The notes below the pieces were generated by a model. That model made no database searches. It worked only from the letters and a program-made list of their open reading frames with translations, and had not been told where the DNA came from. Below are positions 17,611 through 26,107 of a DNA stretch of 64,000 bases, piece by piece (position 1 is the stretch's first letter; every line of letters begins with the position of its first letter). This DNA comes from Roseomonas xinghualingensis (GTDB lineage Bacteria > Pseudomonadota > Alphaproteobacteria > Acetobacterales > Acetobacteraceae). The stretch is taken from NCBI RefSeq assembly GCF_025791835.1, contig NZ_JAOXLP010000018.1, positions 29,443-93,442 of the forward strand, in the 5' to 3' direction. A program made the position numbers and the translations under genes.

Positions 17611-18795
17611 TCACACGGATTGTCCGGCGCACCAGCCGGATGACCAGGCCCATTGGAAGTTGTAGCCGCCCAGCCAGCCTGTCACGTCCACCGCCTCGCC
17701 GATCACATGCAGCCCGGGAACGGCCTTCGCGGCCATGGTCTGGGAGGAGAGGGCGGCGGTATCCACGCCACCCGCCATCACCTCCGCCTTGGCATAGCCC
17801 TCGGTGCCGCTGGGCGTCAGGACCATCCCCTTCAGCGCCTGGGCGACGGCATTCAGCGCCTTGTTGCCCAGCTCCCCGATGGGGCGGCTGTGCTGGGCAA
17901 AGCGCGTGGTGCCCAGGGCTGCGGCAAGGCGCTGCGGCAGCTTTTCCCCCAGCACCGTATGCAGCGCGGCGCGTGGCCGCTCATCCTTCCGGGCCAGCAG
18001 CCAGGCGGAGGCATCCACATCCGGCAGCAGGTCCAGCGTCACGGGCTCTCCCGCGCGCCAGGGGGTGGAGATCTGAAGGATAGCAGGGCCGGACAGGCCG
18101 CGATGGGTGAAGAGCATCGCCTCCCGGAAGCGCGTCTGGCCCGCCCGTGCCTCGACGGGCAGGGAGACACCGGAGATCGGCCGCATCAGCGCCAGATCCT
18201 CCTCCCCGAAGGTCAGCGGCACCAGGGCCGGGCGCGTTTCCATCACCGGCAGGCCGAAGCGGCGTGCGATGTCCAGGGAAAGCCCCGTCGCGCCCATCTT
18301 GGGGATGGAGAGCCCGCCCGTCGCCAGAACCAGCGCTGGCGCGGTGAAGGTTCCGCGATCCGTCTCCACCCGGAAAACATCGGCGCGGGATACATCGATG
18401 ACCCGGTGCCGCAGGCGGAGTTCCACGCCCGCCGCCTCGCACTCGTCCAGCAGCAGCCCGACAATGGCGCGTGCCGAGCCGTCGCAGAACAACTGCCCGA
18501 GCGTCTTCTCGTGGTACGGAATGCGGTGCTTCTCGACCAGCGCGATGAAGTCCCGCTGCGTATAGCGGGAGAGCGCCGAGCGCGCGAAATGCGGATTGGC
18601 CGAGAAGAACCGCCCCGGCTCCGTCCCCGTATTGGTGAAGTTGCAGCGCCCGCCGCCGGAGATGAGGATCTTCGCGCCCGGCTGGTCGGCATGGTCCAGC
18701 AGCAGCACGCGCCTGCCGCGCTGCCCGGCCGCCATGGCGCACATCATCCCCGCCGCGCCGGCGCCCAGCACGATCGCGTCGAAACCGTTGTTCAT
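17611..18795 (-). CDS. HI0933/YhiN-family FAD flavoprotein
   Basis: This 394-aa protein shows the HI0933 family pattern: VLGAGAAGMMCAMAAGQRG at the N-terminus, KILISGGGRCNFTN near residue 45, VLATGGLSIPKMGATG, FTHRGLSGPAILQIS, and the C-terminal VIGEAVDVTGWLGGYNFQWAWSSG. The family is FAD-binding and largely uncharacterised; BaiN in gut bacteria is a relative. The start codon overlaps the stop of the upstream aldehyde dehydrogenase by 4 bp, so they form one transcript. Confidence 0.9.
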   Translation of the reverse strand: MNNGFDAIVLGAGAAGMMCAMAAGQRGRRVLLLDHADQPGAKILISGGGRCNFTNTGTEPGRFFSANPHFARSALSRYTQRDFIALVEKHRIPYHEKTLGQLFCDGSARAIVGLLLDECEAAGVELRLRHRVIDVSRADVFRVETDRGTFTAPALVLATGGLSIPKMGATGLSLDIARRFGLPVMETRPALVPLTFGEEDLALMRPISGVSLPVEARAGQTRFREAMLFTHRGLSGPAILQISTPWRAGEPVTLDLLPDVDASAWLLARKDERPRAALHTVLGEKLPQRLAAALGTTRFAQHSRPIGELGNKALNAVAQALKGMVLTPSGTEGYAKAEVMAGGVDTAALSSQTMAAKAVPGLHVIGEAVDVTGWLGGYNFQWAWSSGWCAGQSV

Positions 18796-20147
18796 CCCAT
18801 CAGCCGTTTGATCATCGAAAGAGGCGTCCTGTAGGGCGGGTAGCGCAGCGGCGGGTCGATGCTCGCGGGCTGGTGGAAGATGGCGCGGGCGTTGGAGAAG
18901 GCCTCGAAGCCCGCCTGCCCGTGATAGCGCCCCTGGCCACTGGGCCCGACGCCGCCAAAGGGCAGATCCGGCACGGTGCAGTGGACGAGATGCTCGTTCA
19001 CGCAGAAGCCGCCCGAGGGCAGGGCTTCTGCCACGGCATCGGCGAAGCCACGATCCCTCGTATGGACATAGAGGGCCAGCGGCTGCGGCAGGGCTGACAG
19101 CCCTGCCAGCAATTCAGCACGATCCCTCCAGCTCACCACGGGCAGGATCGGCCCGAAGATCTCCTCCCGCAGCAGCGCCGGATCGGGATCCAGCAGGATC
19201 GTCGGCTGGATGTGCAGCGCGTTCTCGTCTACGGCGCCGCCATGGGCCACGCGGCCCCGCGCCAGCATGGCCTTCAGCCGCGCCAGATGCCGCGCATTCA
19301 CCACGCGCTGCATACCGTGCCCGTCCGGGCCGTAGAAGCGCGTGACCGTTTCGCGCAGTGCTCCCAGAAGCGCCTCCGCGCGGCTTTCATGCACCAGCAC
19401 ATGGTTTGGCGCGAGGCAGGTCTGGCCGGCATTGAGAAACTTCGCCCAGGCGATGCGTCGCGCCGTCACTGCCGGCTCGGCGCTGGCGTCCACGATGCAG
19501 GGATTCGCTCCGCCCAATTCCAGCGTGGTGGTGGCGAGGTTGCGCGCGGCGGCCTCCGCCACCTTGCGTCCCGTTTCCGTGCCGCCGGTGAAGAAGATGT
19601 GGTCGAAGGGCAGGGCGGTCAGCGCCACAGCCACATCGGGGCCGCCCTTCACCACCTGCACATGGCCCGGCGCGAAACAGCGTGCCGCCAGCCGCTCCAG
19701 CGCCGCCGCTGTGGCGGGGGCCACCTCCGAAGGCTTCAGCACCACCGCATTCCCCGCCGCGATGGCGCTTACCAGCGGCACGAGGCAGAGCTGCACCGGG
19801 TAGTTCCATGGCCCCAGGATCAGGACGGCCCCGCGCGGTTCCATCCGCAGCGCGGCACGGCCGGGAAAGTGGAACCAGCGCCCGCCCACGCGGCGCGGGG
19901 CGGCCCAGCGCCGCATGCGGCGCAACACCAGTGCGATCTCCTGCCGCACCAGCATGATTTCCGAGGTCCAGGCCTCGAATTCCGATTTCCCCAGATCGGT
20001 GCGGAGGGCGGCCAGAAGCTCCCCTTCCATGGCCTCCAGCCCCTCGCGCAAGGCGATCAGCGCCGCGCGCCGCGCATCAAGGGGCCGTGTCGCGCCCGAG
20101 GCGAAATATGTCCGGGCGGCATCCAGCAGGGCAGGGGTGTCAGCCAT
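18792..20147 (-). CDS. Aldehyde dehydrogenase, coniferyl-aldehyde-dehydrogenase-like
   Basis: This 451-aa protein is an ALDH of the shorter, class-3-like type. Key motifs are WNYPVQLCLVPLVSAIAAGNAVVLKPSE, FFTGGTETGRKVAEAA, the general-base region TLELGGANPC, and the catalytic cysteine in NAGQTCLAPNHVLVHE. The C-terminal PPLRYPPYR resembles coniferyl aldehyde dehydrogenases. It oxidises an aldehyde to the acid with NAD(P). I chose the ATG at 20147 (MADTPALLDAARTYF); an upstream in-frame start adds a non-homologous stretch. It is divergent from the isocitrate/isopropylmalate-type dehydrogenase. Confidence 0.88.
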   Translation of the reverse strand: MADTPALLDAARTYFASGATRPLDARRAALIALREGLEAMEGELLAALRTDLGKSEFEAWTSEIMLVRQEIALVLRRMRRWAAPRRVGGRWFHFPGRAALRMEPRGAVLILGPWNYPVQLCLVPLVSAIAAGNAVVLKPSEVAPATAAALERLAARCFAPGHVQVVKGGPDVAVALTALPFDHIFFTGGTETGRKVAEAAARNLATTTLELGGANPCIVDASAEPAVTARRIAWAKFLNAGQTCLAPNHVLVHESRAEALLGALRETVTRFYGPDGHGMQRVVNARHLARLKAMLARGRVAHGGAVDENALHIQPTILLDPDPALLREEIFGPILPVVSWRDRAELLAGLSALPQPLALYVHTRDRGFADAVAEALPSGGFCVNEHLVHCTVPDLPFGGVGPSGQGRYHGQAGFEAFSNARAIFHQPASIDPPLRYPPYRTPLSMIKRLMG

Positions 20148-20248
20148 GACCCGCTCTACCGCGCCAGGGCCGGAAAGGCGATGCGAGGCCGGATGGACGA
20201 TCCGCGCATCCGGGCGGATACAGGATGAACACAAGAAGGGGGAACGCC

Positions 20249-21307
20249 ATGCATATCGTCGTCCTGCCCGGAGACGGGATCGGCCCGGAGATCACCCGGG
20301 CCACGCTGGCGGTACTCGATGCCGCCGCCAACCGCTTCGGCCTGAACATGAACCTGACGCATGAGGTGGCCGGCCATGAGAGCTTGCGCCTGCATGGCAC
20401 CACTCTCCGCCCCGGCCTGCTGGAGACGGTGCAGACCGCGGATGGCCTGCTCATGGGCCCCATGTCCACCTATGACTATCCGGAGGAAAGCAAGGGCGGC
20501 ATCAACCCCTCCGGCTTCTTCCGCAAGCGGCTGGACCTGTTCGCCAATATCCGCCCCGCCCGGACCTTCCCGGGCGTGCCCCACCCCACGCGCCACGAAT
20601 TCGACCTGGTGGTGGTGCGGGAGAACACCGAGGGCTTCTACGCCGACCGCAACATGACCAGGGGCGGCGCGGAGATGCTGGTGACGGAGGATGTCTGCGT
20701 CTCCCTCCGCCGCATCACCCGCCCCTGCTGCGCCCGCATCGCCCAGGCCGCCTTCCGCCTGGCCGCCGGCCGCCGGGGGCGTGTCACCGCCGTGCACAAG
20801 GCCAATGTCCTCACCATGGGCGACGGCATGTTCCTCGAGGAATGCCGCAGGGCCGCCGCAGACTTCCCTGGGGTGGTGCTGGAGGAAGTGATCGTGGACG
20901 CCATGGCCGCCCTTCTCATCCGCGATCCGTCGCGCTTCGACGTGATCGTCACCACCAACATGTTCGGCGACATCTTGTCCGACATGACGGCGGAGCTTTC
21001 GGGCAGCATCGGCCTCGGCGGCTCGGTGAATGCCGGCTTCCACCACGCCATGGCCCAGGCCGCCCACGGCTCTGCCCCCGATATCGCGGGGCAGGACCGC
21101 GCCAACCCCTTCTCCCTCATCCTCTCCCTTGCCCAGTTGCTGGACTGGCATGGCGACCGGCGCGGCCAGCCCGCCTATTCCCAGGCGGCCCGCGCCATAG
21201 AGGCCGCGGTGGCCAAGGCCATTTCGGCCGGGGAAGCCACGCCGGATGTGGGCGGGCGGCTGGGAACGGCGGCGGCAGGTCACGCCGTGGCAAGGCGGGT
21301 GGGATAG
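20249..21307 (+). CDS. Isocitrate/isopropylmalate dehydrogenase family protein
   Basis: This 352-aa protein belongs to the beta-decarboxylating hydroxyacid dehydrogenases. It starts HIVVLPGDGIGPEIT, has VVRENTEGFYADRN (substrate and cofactor discrimination area), the catalytic Lys/Asp segments HKANVLTMGDGMF and VDAMAALLI, and the metal-binding FDVIVTTNMFGDILSDMTAEL. Family members oxidise and decarboxylate isocitrate, isopropylmalate, tartrate or homologues; it is not the canonical LeuB or Icd by sequence pattern, so the substrate stays open. I chose 20249 because AAGGGGG sits 9 bases upstream. Confidence 0.88.
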   Translation: MHIVVLPGDGIGPEITRATLAVLDAAANRFGLNMNLTHEVAGHESLRLHGTTLRPGLLETVQTADGLLMGPMSTYDYPEESKGGINPSGFFRKRLDLFANIRPARTFPGVPHPTRHEFDLVVVRENTEGFYADRNMTRGGAEMLVTEDVCVSLRRITRPCCARIAQAAFRLAAGRRGRVTAVHKANVLTMGDGMFLEECRRAAADFPGVVLEEVIVDAMAALLIRDPSRFDVIVTTNMFGDILSDMTAELSGSIGLGGSVNAGFHHAMAQAAHGSAPDIAGQDRANPFSLILSLAQLLDWHGDRRGQPAYSQAARAIEAAVAKAISAGEATPDVGGRLGTAAAGHAVARRVG

Positions 21308-21346
21308 TTCCCCAGGGCCCTGCTCCCCCCGCCGCCCACCGGGTTC

Positions 21347-23068
21347 TCAGGCAGCATGGGTGATGTCGGTGGGGGGCGGGGTCTTGGCGAGGAGGGCGAG
21401 GGGAAGCTCGATCTCGCAGACAAGGCCGGTATCCGGCCAGCTGAACGAGATGCTTCCCCCGAGCTGGCCGCGCACGATGGCTTCCAGCACCCGCGTGCCG
21501 AAGCCGCGCCGCGTCGGCGGGTTGACCAACTTCGGCCCATCGGTCTCGGCCCAGCGCAGCACCAATGCGCCCCTGGGCGCGCCCTTGGGCACGTGCTCGG
21601 TTTCGGTCAGCCGCCATGACACCGTGACGCACCCGCCGGGCGTCGACAGAGCCCCGTGCTTCAGCGCATTCGTTGCCAGCTCATGCACGGCCATCGCAAT
21701 GGGTTGCGCCGCGATGGGCGGGAGCAGGACGGGAGGGCCGTTCAGAGCGGCGCGAGGGCCCGGCTCACTGCCACCCTCCCCGACGAAAGGCGCCAACTCC
21801 GCCTTCAGCAACGCGTGGAGGCTCGCGCCGCGCCAGCGATCTTCTGAGAGCAGGGTCTGCACCCGTGCCAGGGCCGAAATTCGCCCTTCCACCGCCTTCG
21901 CATAGGCTGCGGCATCGTTCTTCGGCGTCAGCCGCAGCGTCGCCATGACCACGGCCAGCGCATTCTTCGCCCGATGATCGACCTCCTGCGCCAGCAGGCG
22001 CACGCGGGCTTCGCTGGCCTGGATCTCGGCCGTTCGTTTCGCGACACGCTGTTCCAGGCTGGCGTTCATCTCGCGCAACTCTCGCGTGCGGCGCCTGGCC
22101 ATGAGCGCCAGCGAGGAAAGTGCGGCGCCGAGAACGATGGTGAAGCCGCCATAGATCCACATGCGCAGGTGCAGGCTGGAGAGAACCGCCTCCCTTGAGG
22201 CTCCGTATGAGATATTCACCGGGAAGCGCTCCAGCCGCTGGAAGGCGATCAGTCGTTCGATGCCGTCCATCGGGGATGTGCCCCGCATCACCGCGTGTTC
22301 GGTGCCCGACATCATGGCCTGCCAGAGCGGTGCCTGCCTGGAGATCTGGTTTCCCTTATCGGGATCCAGGGGCGGATTGCGCGCCAGGATCGCGCCATCA
22401 TCCCGGGTGAGGCTGATCAGTGCATCCGGGGCGGGCGCGGCGCGGTTCCAGTAATCGATGAAGGTGCTCTGCCGCACCCCGGCCGTGATCACGCCCATAA
22501 AGGAGCCATCCGCGGCGGACCGCCGGATGGTGAGGAAAAAGACCGGCTCCTCATCCACCCGGCTGCGGATCAGCCCGGCGACATATGGCCCGGACCCATG
22601 ATTATCGCGATGCCAGCGGAAGTAGCTCCGGTCGCTGACATTGACCCCGGCTGGAGGGTTGGGCTGCTCGGAATCCACCAATGGACGGCCATCCGCGTCG
22701 AAGACCACGATTCCGAGCCACTCATCCGTGTGTCGCCGCAGGGCGCGGAGATAGGCATGGTGGCTCTCGCGATCGGCGCGGATCTCATCATCAGACTGGT
22801 CGCGCAGCCTGGCCTCGGTGGCGCCAAGGGCAAGCGTCTGGAACTGGAAGACCTTCTCCGCATGCCCATGCAGCGTGTCGAGCGTGGTCAGCAGGTCGCG
22901 CTCGCCCAGGGCCAGCATCTGGCTGCGATCGTAGAACACCACGGCCACGAAAAGCAGGACTGGGAGCAGAATAGCGACAGCCAGCAGGGCATCGACCGCC
23001 TGCGGGCGCTGTCGAGTCTTCGTGCCGTCCGGCGTGGGCGGCAGTCGATCAGGACCTTCGCTGGGCAT
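21347..23068 (-). CDS. HWE-family sensor histidine kinase with periplasmic Cache-like domain
   Basis: This protein of about 573 aa starts with a membrane helix (AVDALLAVAILLPVLLFVAVVF), followed by a periplasmic Cache-like sensor (DRSYFRWHRDNHGSGPYVAG, FFLTIRRSAADGSFMGVITAG), a second helix (IYGGFTIVLGAALSSLALMA) and a short coiled coil. The kinase core has QEVDHRAKNALAVVMATLRL with the phospho-acceptor His, then the HWE ATPase pattern HELATNALKHGALSTPGG and RRGFGTRVLEAIVRGQLGG. HWE kinases in alphaproteobacteria often feed the general stress response, but no partner regulator is adjacent. The ATG at 23068 is preceded by AGGAG at proper spacing. Confidence 0.88.
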   Translation of the reverse strand: MPSEGPDRLPPTPDGTKTRQRPQAVDALLAVAILLPVLLFVAVVFYDRSQMLALGERDLLTTLDTLHGHAEKVFQFQTLALGATEARLRDQSDDEIRADRESHHAYLRALRRHTDEWLGIVVFDADGRPLVDSEQPNPPAGVNVSDRSYFRWHRDNHGSGPYVAGLIRSRVDEEPVFFLTIRRSAADGSFMGVITAGVRQSTFIDYWNRAAPAPDALISLTRDDGAILARNPPLDPDKGNQISRQAPLWQAMMSGTEHAVMRGTSPMDGIERLIAFQRLERFPVNISYGASREAVLSSLHLRMWIYGGFTIVLGAALSSLALMARRRTRELREMNASLEQRVAKRTAEIQASEARVRLLAQEVDHRAKNALAVVMATLRLTPKNDAAAYAKAVEGRISALARVQTLLSEDRWRGASLHALLKAELAPFVGEGGSEPGPRAALNGPPVLLPPIAAQPIAMAVHELATNALKHGALSTPGGCVTVSWRLTETEHVPKGAPRGALVLRWAETDGPKLVNPPTRRGFGTRVLEAIVRGQLGGSISFSWPDTGLVCEIELPLALLAKTPPPTDITHAA

Positions 23069-23255
23069 TGATGCTCCTGGCATGCGGACCGCGTGCTCCC
23101 GGGGACATTTCCGTGAGCACCCCAGCCATGAGGATTTCTCCGAAGATGGATACAATCCCAGAACATGCAAGCGAGACCCGGTTCAGTCTGGTGGCCGGCC
23201 GGAGGAAGAAGGCCGGCGCCGCCGGTGGGGGGGCAGCGCCGGAAGCCGCTTCGAA

Positions 23256-24818
23256 TCAGCCTCGCCGGACGTTCCACATGTAAGGGTTCGGTCCCTGCAG
23301 CACGCCGGACAGATCTGAGCGGAAGCCGGTCTTCAGCACGAAAAGGCCGCTGGGCGCGAAGCCCACATGGTCCCAGGCGCTGCGCTGCACGTCGGCGAAG
23401 GCCGCGGCCTGCGTGGCGGCATCCGGCGCGTAGAGCCAGCGATCGATATTCGCCTCCGTGGCCGGGTCCGTCGGCCAGCCGAACCAGGCGGTGGGGCCGT
23501 CGCCCCGGATGCCGGAATTCACGGCCGGGTTGGCGATCGCGGCGGCCGGGAAGTTGGTGGGATAGATGCTCCAGCCGCCATGCTCCGCATCCTCGCGCGA
23601 GTTGCGGCGGGTGAGCATCGCGGCCCAGTCCATCTCCTGCAGATCCACGCGGAAGCCGAGCTGGCGGCAGATATCGGCGGCCAGCCGGCCCTGGGGCGCC
23701 ACGGCAGCGAAGTCGGCCGGGTTGATCACCACCACCTTCGCCCCTTCCGCACCCGCCGCGCGGATCGCGGCGCGGGCCTTGGCGAGGTCGCGGGGCGGGG
23801 CGGGGAACTCCAGCACATCCGGCAGTGTGCAGGGAAAGAGCGCATGGCATTCGCGCCAGTCACCAGGAGCCGCGACGGAGGCCATGTGGTCGGACTGGCT
23901 GATGCAGTCCCGCACGGCGCGGCGCACCTCCACCTTGTCGAAGGGCGGATGCAGATGGTTGAAGCGGATCACGCCCAGGAAGCCGACTGGATCGTAGATC
24001 TGCGTCCTGATGTTCCGGTCCCGCGCGAAGAGGGGCAGCAGGTCCGGCAACGGGTATTCCACCCAGTCCACCTCCCCGCGCTGAAGCGCGGCGCCGGCCG
24101 TCGCGCCATCGGGGATGATGTGCCACTCCAGCCGGTCGAAATGCACGTGCTTGCCGCCCGATGCTCCCTCGGCCGGCTCCTCGCGAGGCACATAGGCTTC
24201 GTTCCGGGAATAGGCGACGAAGCTGCCAGGATTGAACTCGCCAGCCACGAACCTCCAGGGGCCGCTGCCGATCATCTCCGGCACGGGCCGGTCCGGCGGC
24301 GTCTGCGCCAGGCGCTCGGGCATGATGAAGGGCGGCACGCCGGCCGGCTTGGCCAGAGCGTAGAGCAGGGCCGGGAAGGGGCGGTTCAGCCGGATGGCCA
24401 GCGTGCGTTCATCCGGCGTGGCCCATTCGGCGACAGCCCGCCCCAGGATCTGCCCGAACAGGTCCCGCACGCACCAGCGCTTCAGGCTGGCGACGCAATC
24501 CCGCGACCGCACCGGCTCGCCATCATGGAAGCGCAGCCCCTCGCGGAGCCGGATGGTCCAGAGAAGCCCGTCCTCGCTCGCCTCATGCCCCAGTGCCATC
24601 TGCGGGCGCGGGGTGAGCTTCGCATCGGTCGCGAAGAGCGTGTCGAAGACGCAGAAGCCATGGGTGCTGCTGATCGTGGCGTTCTGCACGATCGGGTCCA
24701 GCGCCGTCAGCGCCGCCTGCGGGACGAAGCGCAGGGTCCTGGCGCGGGCCGGTTGCGCGAATGCGGGAAGCGGGAGCGCCGATAGCGCGGTTCCCTTCAG
24801 AAGCGAGCGGCGATGCAT
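23256..24818 (-). CDS. Family-5 ABC solute-binding protein under a TPP riboswitch
   Basis: This 520-aa protein begins with a Tat-like signal (HRRSLLKGTALSALPLPAFA) and has the peptide/nickel-type binding-protein fold: TLRFVPQAALTALDPIVQNA, LREGLRFHDGEPVRSRDCVASLKRW, GSGPWRFVAGEFNPGS. I chose 24818 because GGAGGA lies about 7 bases upstream. A well-formed TPP riboswitch lies 136 bases before the start on the same strand, so expression should fall when thiamine pyrophosphate is plentiful. No ABC permease or ATPase is adjacent. The ligand may therefore be thiamine, a precursor or a breakdown product (inference). A close paralogue without a riboswitch is at 48131. Confidence 0.85.
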   Translation of the reverse strand: MHRRSLLKGTALSALPLPAFAQPARARTLRFVPQAALTALDPIVQNATISSTHGFCVFDTLFATDAKLTPRPQMALGHEASEDGLLWTIRLREGLRFHDGEPVRSRDCVASLKRWCVRDLFGQILGRAVAEWATPDERTLAIRLNRPFPALLYALAKPAGVPPFIMPERLAQTPPDRPVPEMIGSGPWRFVAGEFNPGSFVAYSRNEAYVPREEPAEGASGGKHVHFDRLEWHIIPDGATAGAALQRGEVDWVEYPLPDLLPLFARDRNIRTQIYDPVGFLGVIRFNHLHPPFDKVEVRRAVRDCISQSDHMASVAAPGDWRECHALFPCTLPDVLEFPAPPRDLAKARAAIRAAGAEGAKVVVINPADFAAVAPQGRLAADICRQLGFRVDLQEMDWAAMLTRRNSREDAEHGGWSIYPTNFPAAAIANPAVNSGIRGDGPTAWFGWPTDPATEANIDRWLYAPDAATQAAAFADVQRSAWDHVGFAPSGLFVLKTGFRSDLSGVLQGPNPYMWNVRRG

Positions 24819-24865
24819 CCTGTTTCCTCCACCCCTGGGACAGGGAAAGGAAACGGAGCCATACA

Positions 24866-24945
24866 CGACCACCCGCGCGCGGCCGCACCACCGGCCCACC
24901 TGGGCGAGCGGAGGGGCGTGTTCGCGCATTCCGCGCGCGTGGTCG
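24866..24945 (-). promoter_or_regulatory. Long inverted repeat between riboswitch and binding-protein gene (candidate expression platform)
   Basis: CGACCAC plus GCGCGCGG at 24866-24882 (2-base bulge) can pair with 24931-24945, giving a 15-bp arm around a 48-base interior. It lies between the TPP aptamer and the ribosome-binding site. There is no U-tract behind it, so translational control is more likely than termination. A CCCCTC stretch at 24911-24916 (minus strand) inside the loop could pair with the GGAGG of the ribosome-binding site. Confidence 0.45.
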
Positions 24946-24953
24946 TCATGGTG

Positions 24954-25042
24954 CACCGATCCCTACGCCGGTCCGAACCGGGTCAGGTTCCAGGGGTCGC
25001 GGATCGCTCCGCCTCTCAGCCCGAAATGGGCTCCCCCCGGTG
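24954..25042 (-). promoter_or_regulatory. TPP (THI-box) riboswitch
   Basis: On the minus strand all conserved thi-box elements are in order: P1 5' arm CACCG (25042-25038), GGGGAGCCC followed by GGGCTGAGAGG (CTGAGA at 25019-25014), then GACCCCTGGAACCTGACC (ACCTGA at 24988-24983), GGCGTAGGGATCG (24968-24960 core) and the P1 3' arm CGGTG (24958-24954). Spacing, internal helices (GGCGGAGC..., CCGGTTCGGACCGG) and total length of about 89 bases fit the class. It points towards the family-5 solute-binding protein gene, the only gene in the next 1.7 kb on that strand. Confidence 0.93.
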
Positions 25043-25084
25043 TCCGCGAACTGTATGGGCCGGCTGCGGAAGGCGGCGCAAGGG

Positions 25085-25426
25085 CTACTTCAGCACCCAG
25101 CCGTCCTGCCTCATGCAGTCCTCCACTATGGCCTCCCGCACCGGCGCGTTCTGGTCGCGGAGGCCGTAGCTCGCCGGGCGCCAGTAACCCTGAGTCTCCC
25201 GGCAGCGGCGCTTGTCGCCATCACCTTTGCATTCCCGCGTGCCAGGCACCCAGCCGCCGCGATCGGTCATCACCCTCACATTCTCGGGGCGAGCGGCGTT
25301 GTAGGCAGCGGCTTCGCAGCGGGCGAGGGCGGCATCCCGCATCTGGGGTGTGGCGCCCGGCCGCTCCCATTGGGCGCAGCCAGGAAGTATCAGGACCAGC
25401 AGTGGGAGGAGGCGAACAGGACGCAT
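25085..25426 (-). CDS. Small putative lipoprotein
   Basis: This 113-aa protein has a short signal peptide ending in a lipobox-like LPGC (about residues 14-17), followed by a polar domain with four further cysteines (ARCEAAAYNA, RECKGDGDKRRCRE, VEDCMRQDGW) that could form disulfides in the periplasm. No family is recognised. GTG at 25429 is an alternative start one codon upstream; AAAGG precedes both. It lies just 42 bases upstream of the TPP aptamer on the same strand; read-through from this gene into the riboswitch is possible. Confidence 0.7.
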   Translation of the reverse strand: MRPVRLLPLLVLILPGCAQWERPGATPQMRDAALARCEAAAYNAARPENVRVMTDRGGWVPGTRECKGDGDKRRCRETQGYWRPASYGLRDQNAPVREAIVEDCMRQDGWVLK

Positions 25427-25493
25427 CACGACAAGCCTTTCTTGGACTCGCCGATGATAACATGTTCGTGTTTGTGGGCACCCCTTGGGTTTC

Positions 25494-26030
25494 CTAGTGG
25501 AGCATCCGTCCCAGCCAGCCGTTCTGCGGCGGCCGCATTCGCAGCGGCCCGTGCTGCTTCGACGGAGCAGCTATCCCGTCGTGCTTCGCCTCCGAGGCTT
25601 CCGGAAGCACTGGCCGAAGCAGCGCACAGAGTGAGCCGCGCCCCTTAACATCCCGCAGCTTCGTGACGTAGGCCTGCACCCAGACCACCGTTCCATCACG
25701 CCGCATATAGCGTTTGGTAACGGTAAAGGGTTCGTTGTGTGCCCATAGACGTTCCAGCAACGAGGCATTGCTAGGCCAATCCTCAGGATGGGTGATGTCC
25801 TGGATGCTGCGCTTCAGCAGGGTGCGCGCGTCATAGCCCAGCAGCCTGCAGGTGAAGCAGTCCACTCCCGTGAAGCGCCCATGCTCGTCCGTGGTCGCTT
25901 GTCCGAAGCCTTCGTGAATCACTCTCGGGGTTCCGCTGCATGCGCCAGGGCGGAAATACGTGACGCTTTCGATATGTTGTAGCGCTCCACGGACCGTCAA
26001 GTCACGGGCAAGGAACCCCAGGCCGCGCAT
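25494..26030 (-). CDS. PAS-domain protein without output domain
   Basis: This 178-aa protein contains one PAS/PAC unit: GRFTGVDCFTCRLLGYDARTLLKRSIQDITHPEDWPSNASLLERL, then FTVTKRYMRRDGTVVWVQAYVTKLRDVKG. PAS domains bind small ligands, cofactors or partner proteins. No kinase, cyclase or DNA-binding domain follows; the C-terminal 40 residues are basic and look unstructured. It may pass a signal by protein contact. No clear ribosome-binding site is visible, so the N-terminus is tentative. Confidence 0.75.
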   Translation of the reverse strand: MRGLGFLARDLTVRGALQHIESVTYFRPGACSGTPRVIHEGFGQATTDEHGRFTGVDCFTCRLLGYDARTLLKRSIQDITHPEDWPSNASLLERLWAHNEPFTVTKRYMRRDGTVVWVQAYVTKLRDVKGRGSLCALLRPVLPEASEAKHDGIAAPSKQHGPLRMRPPQNGWLGRMLH

Positions 26031-26107
26031 GCTGTTATCGCCCGCAACCGGGGCCGATGGCGTGTTGCCGACCCCGGCATCGAGCCCGGCATCGAGAAGG
26101 AGAGGCC

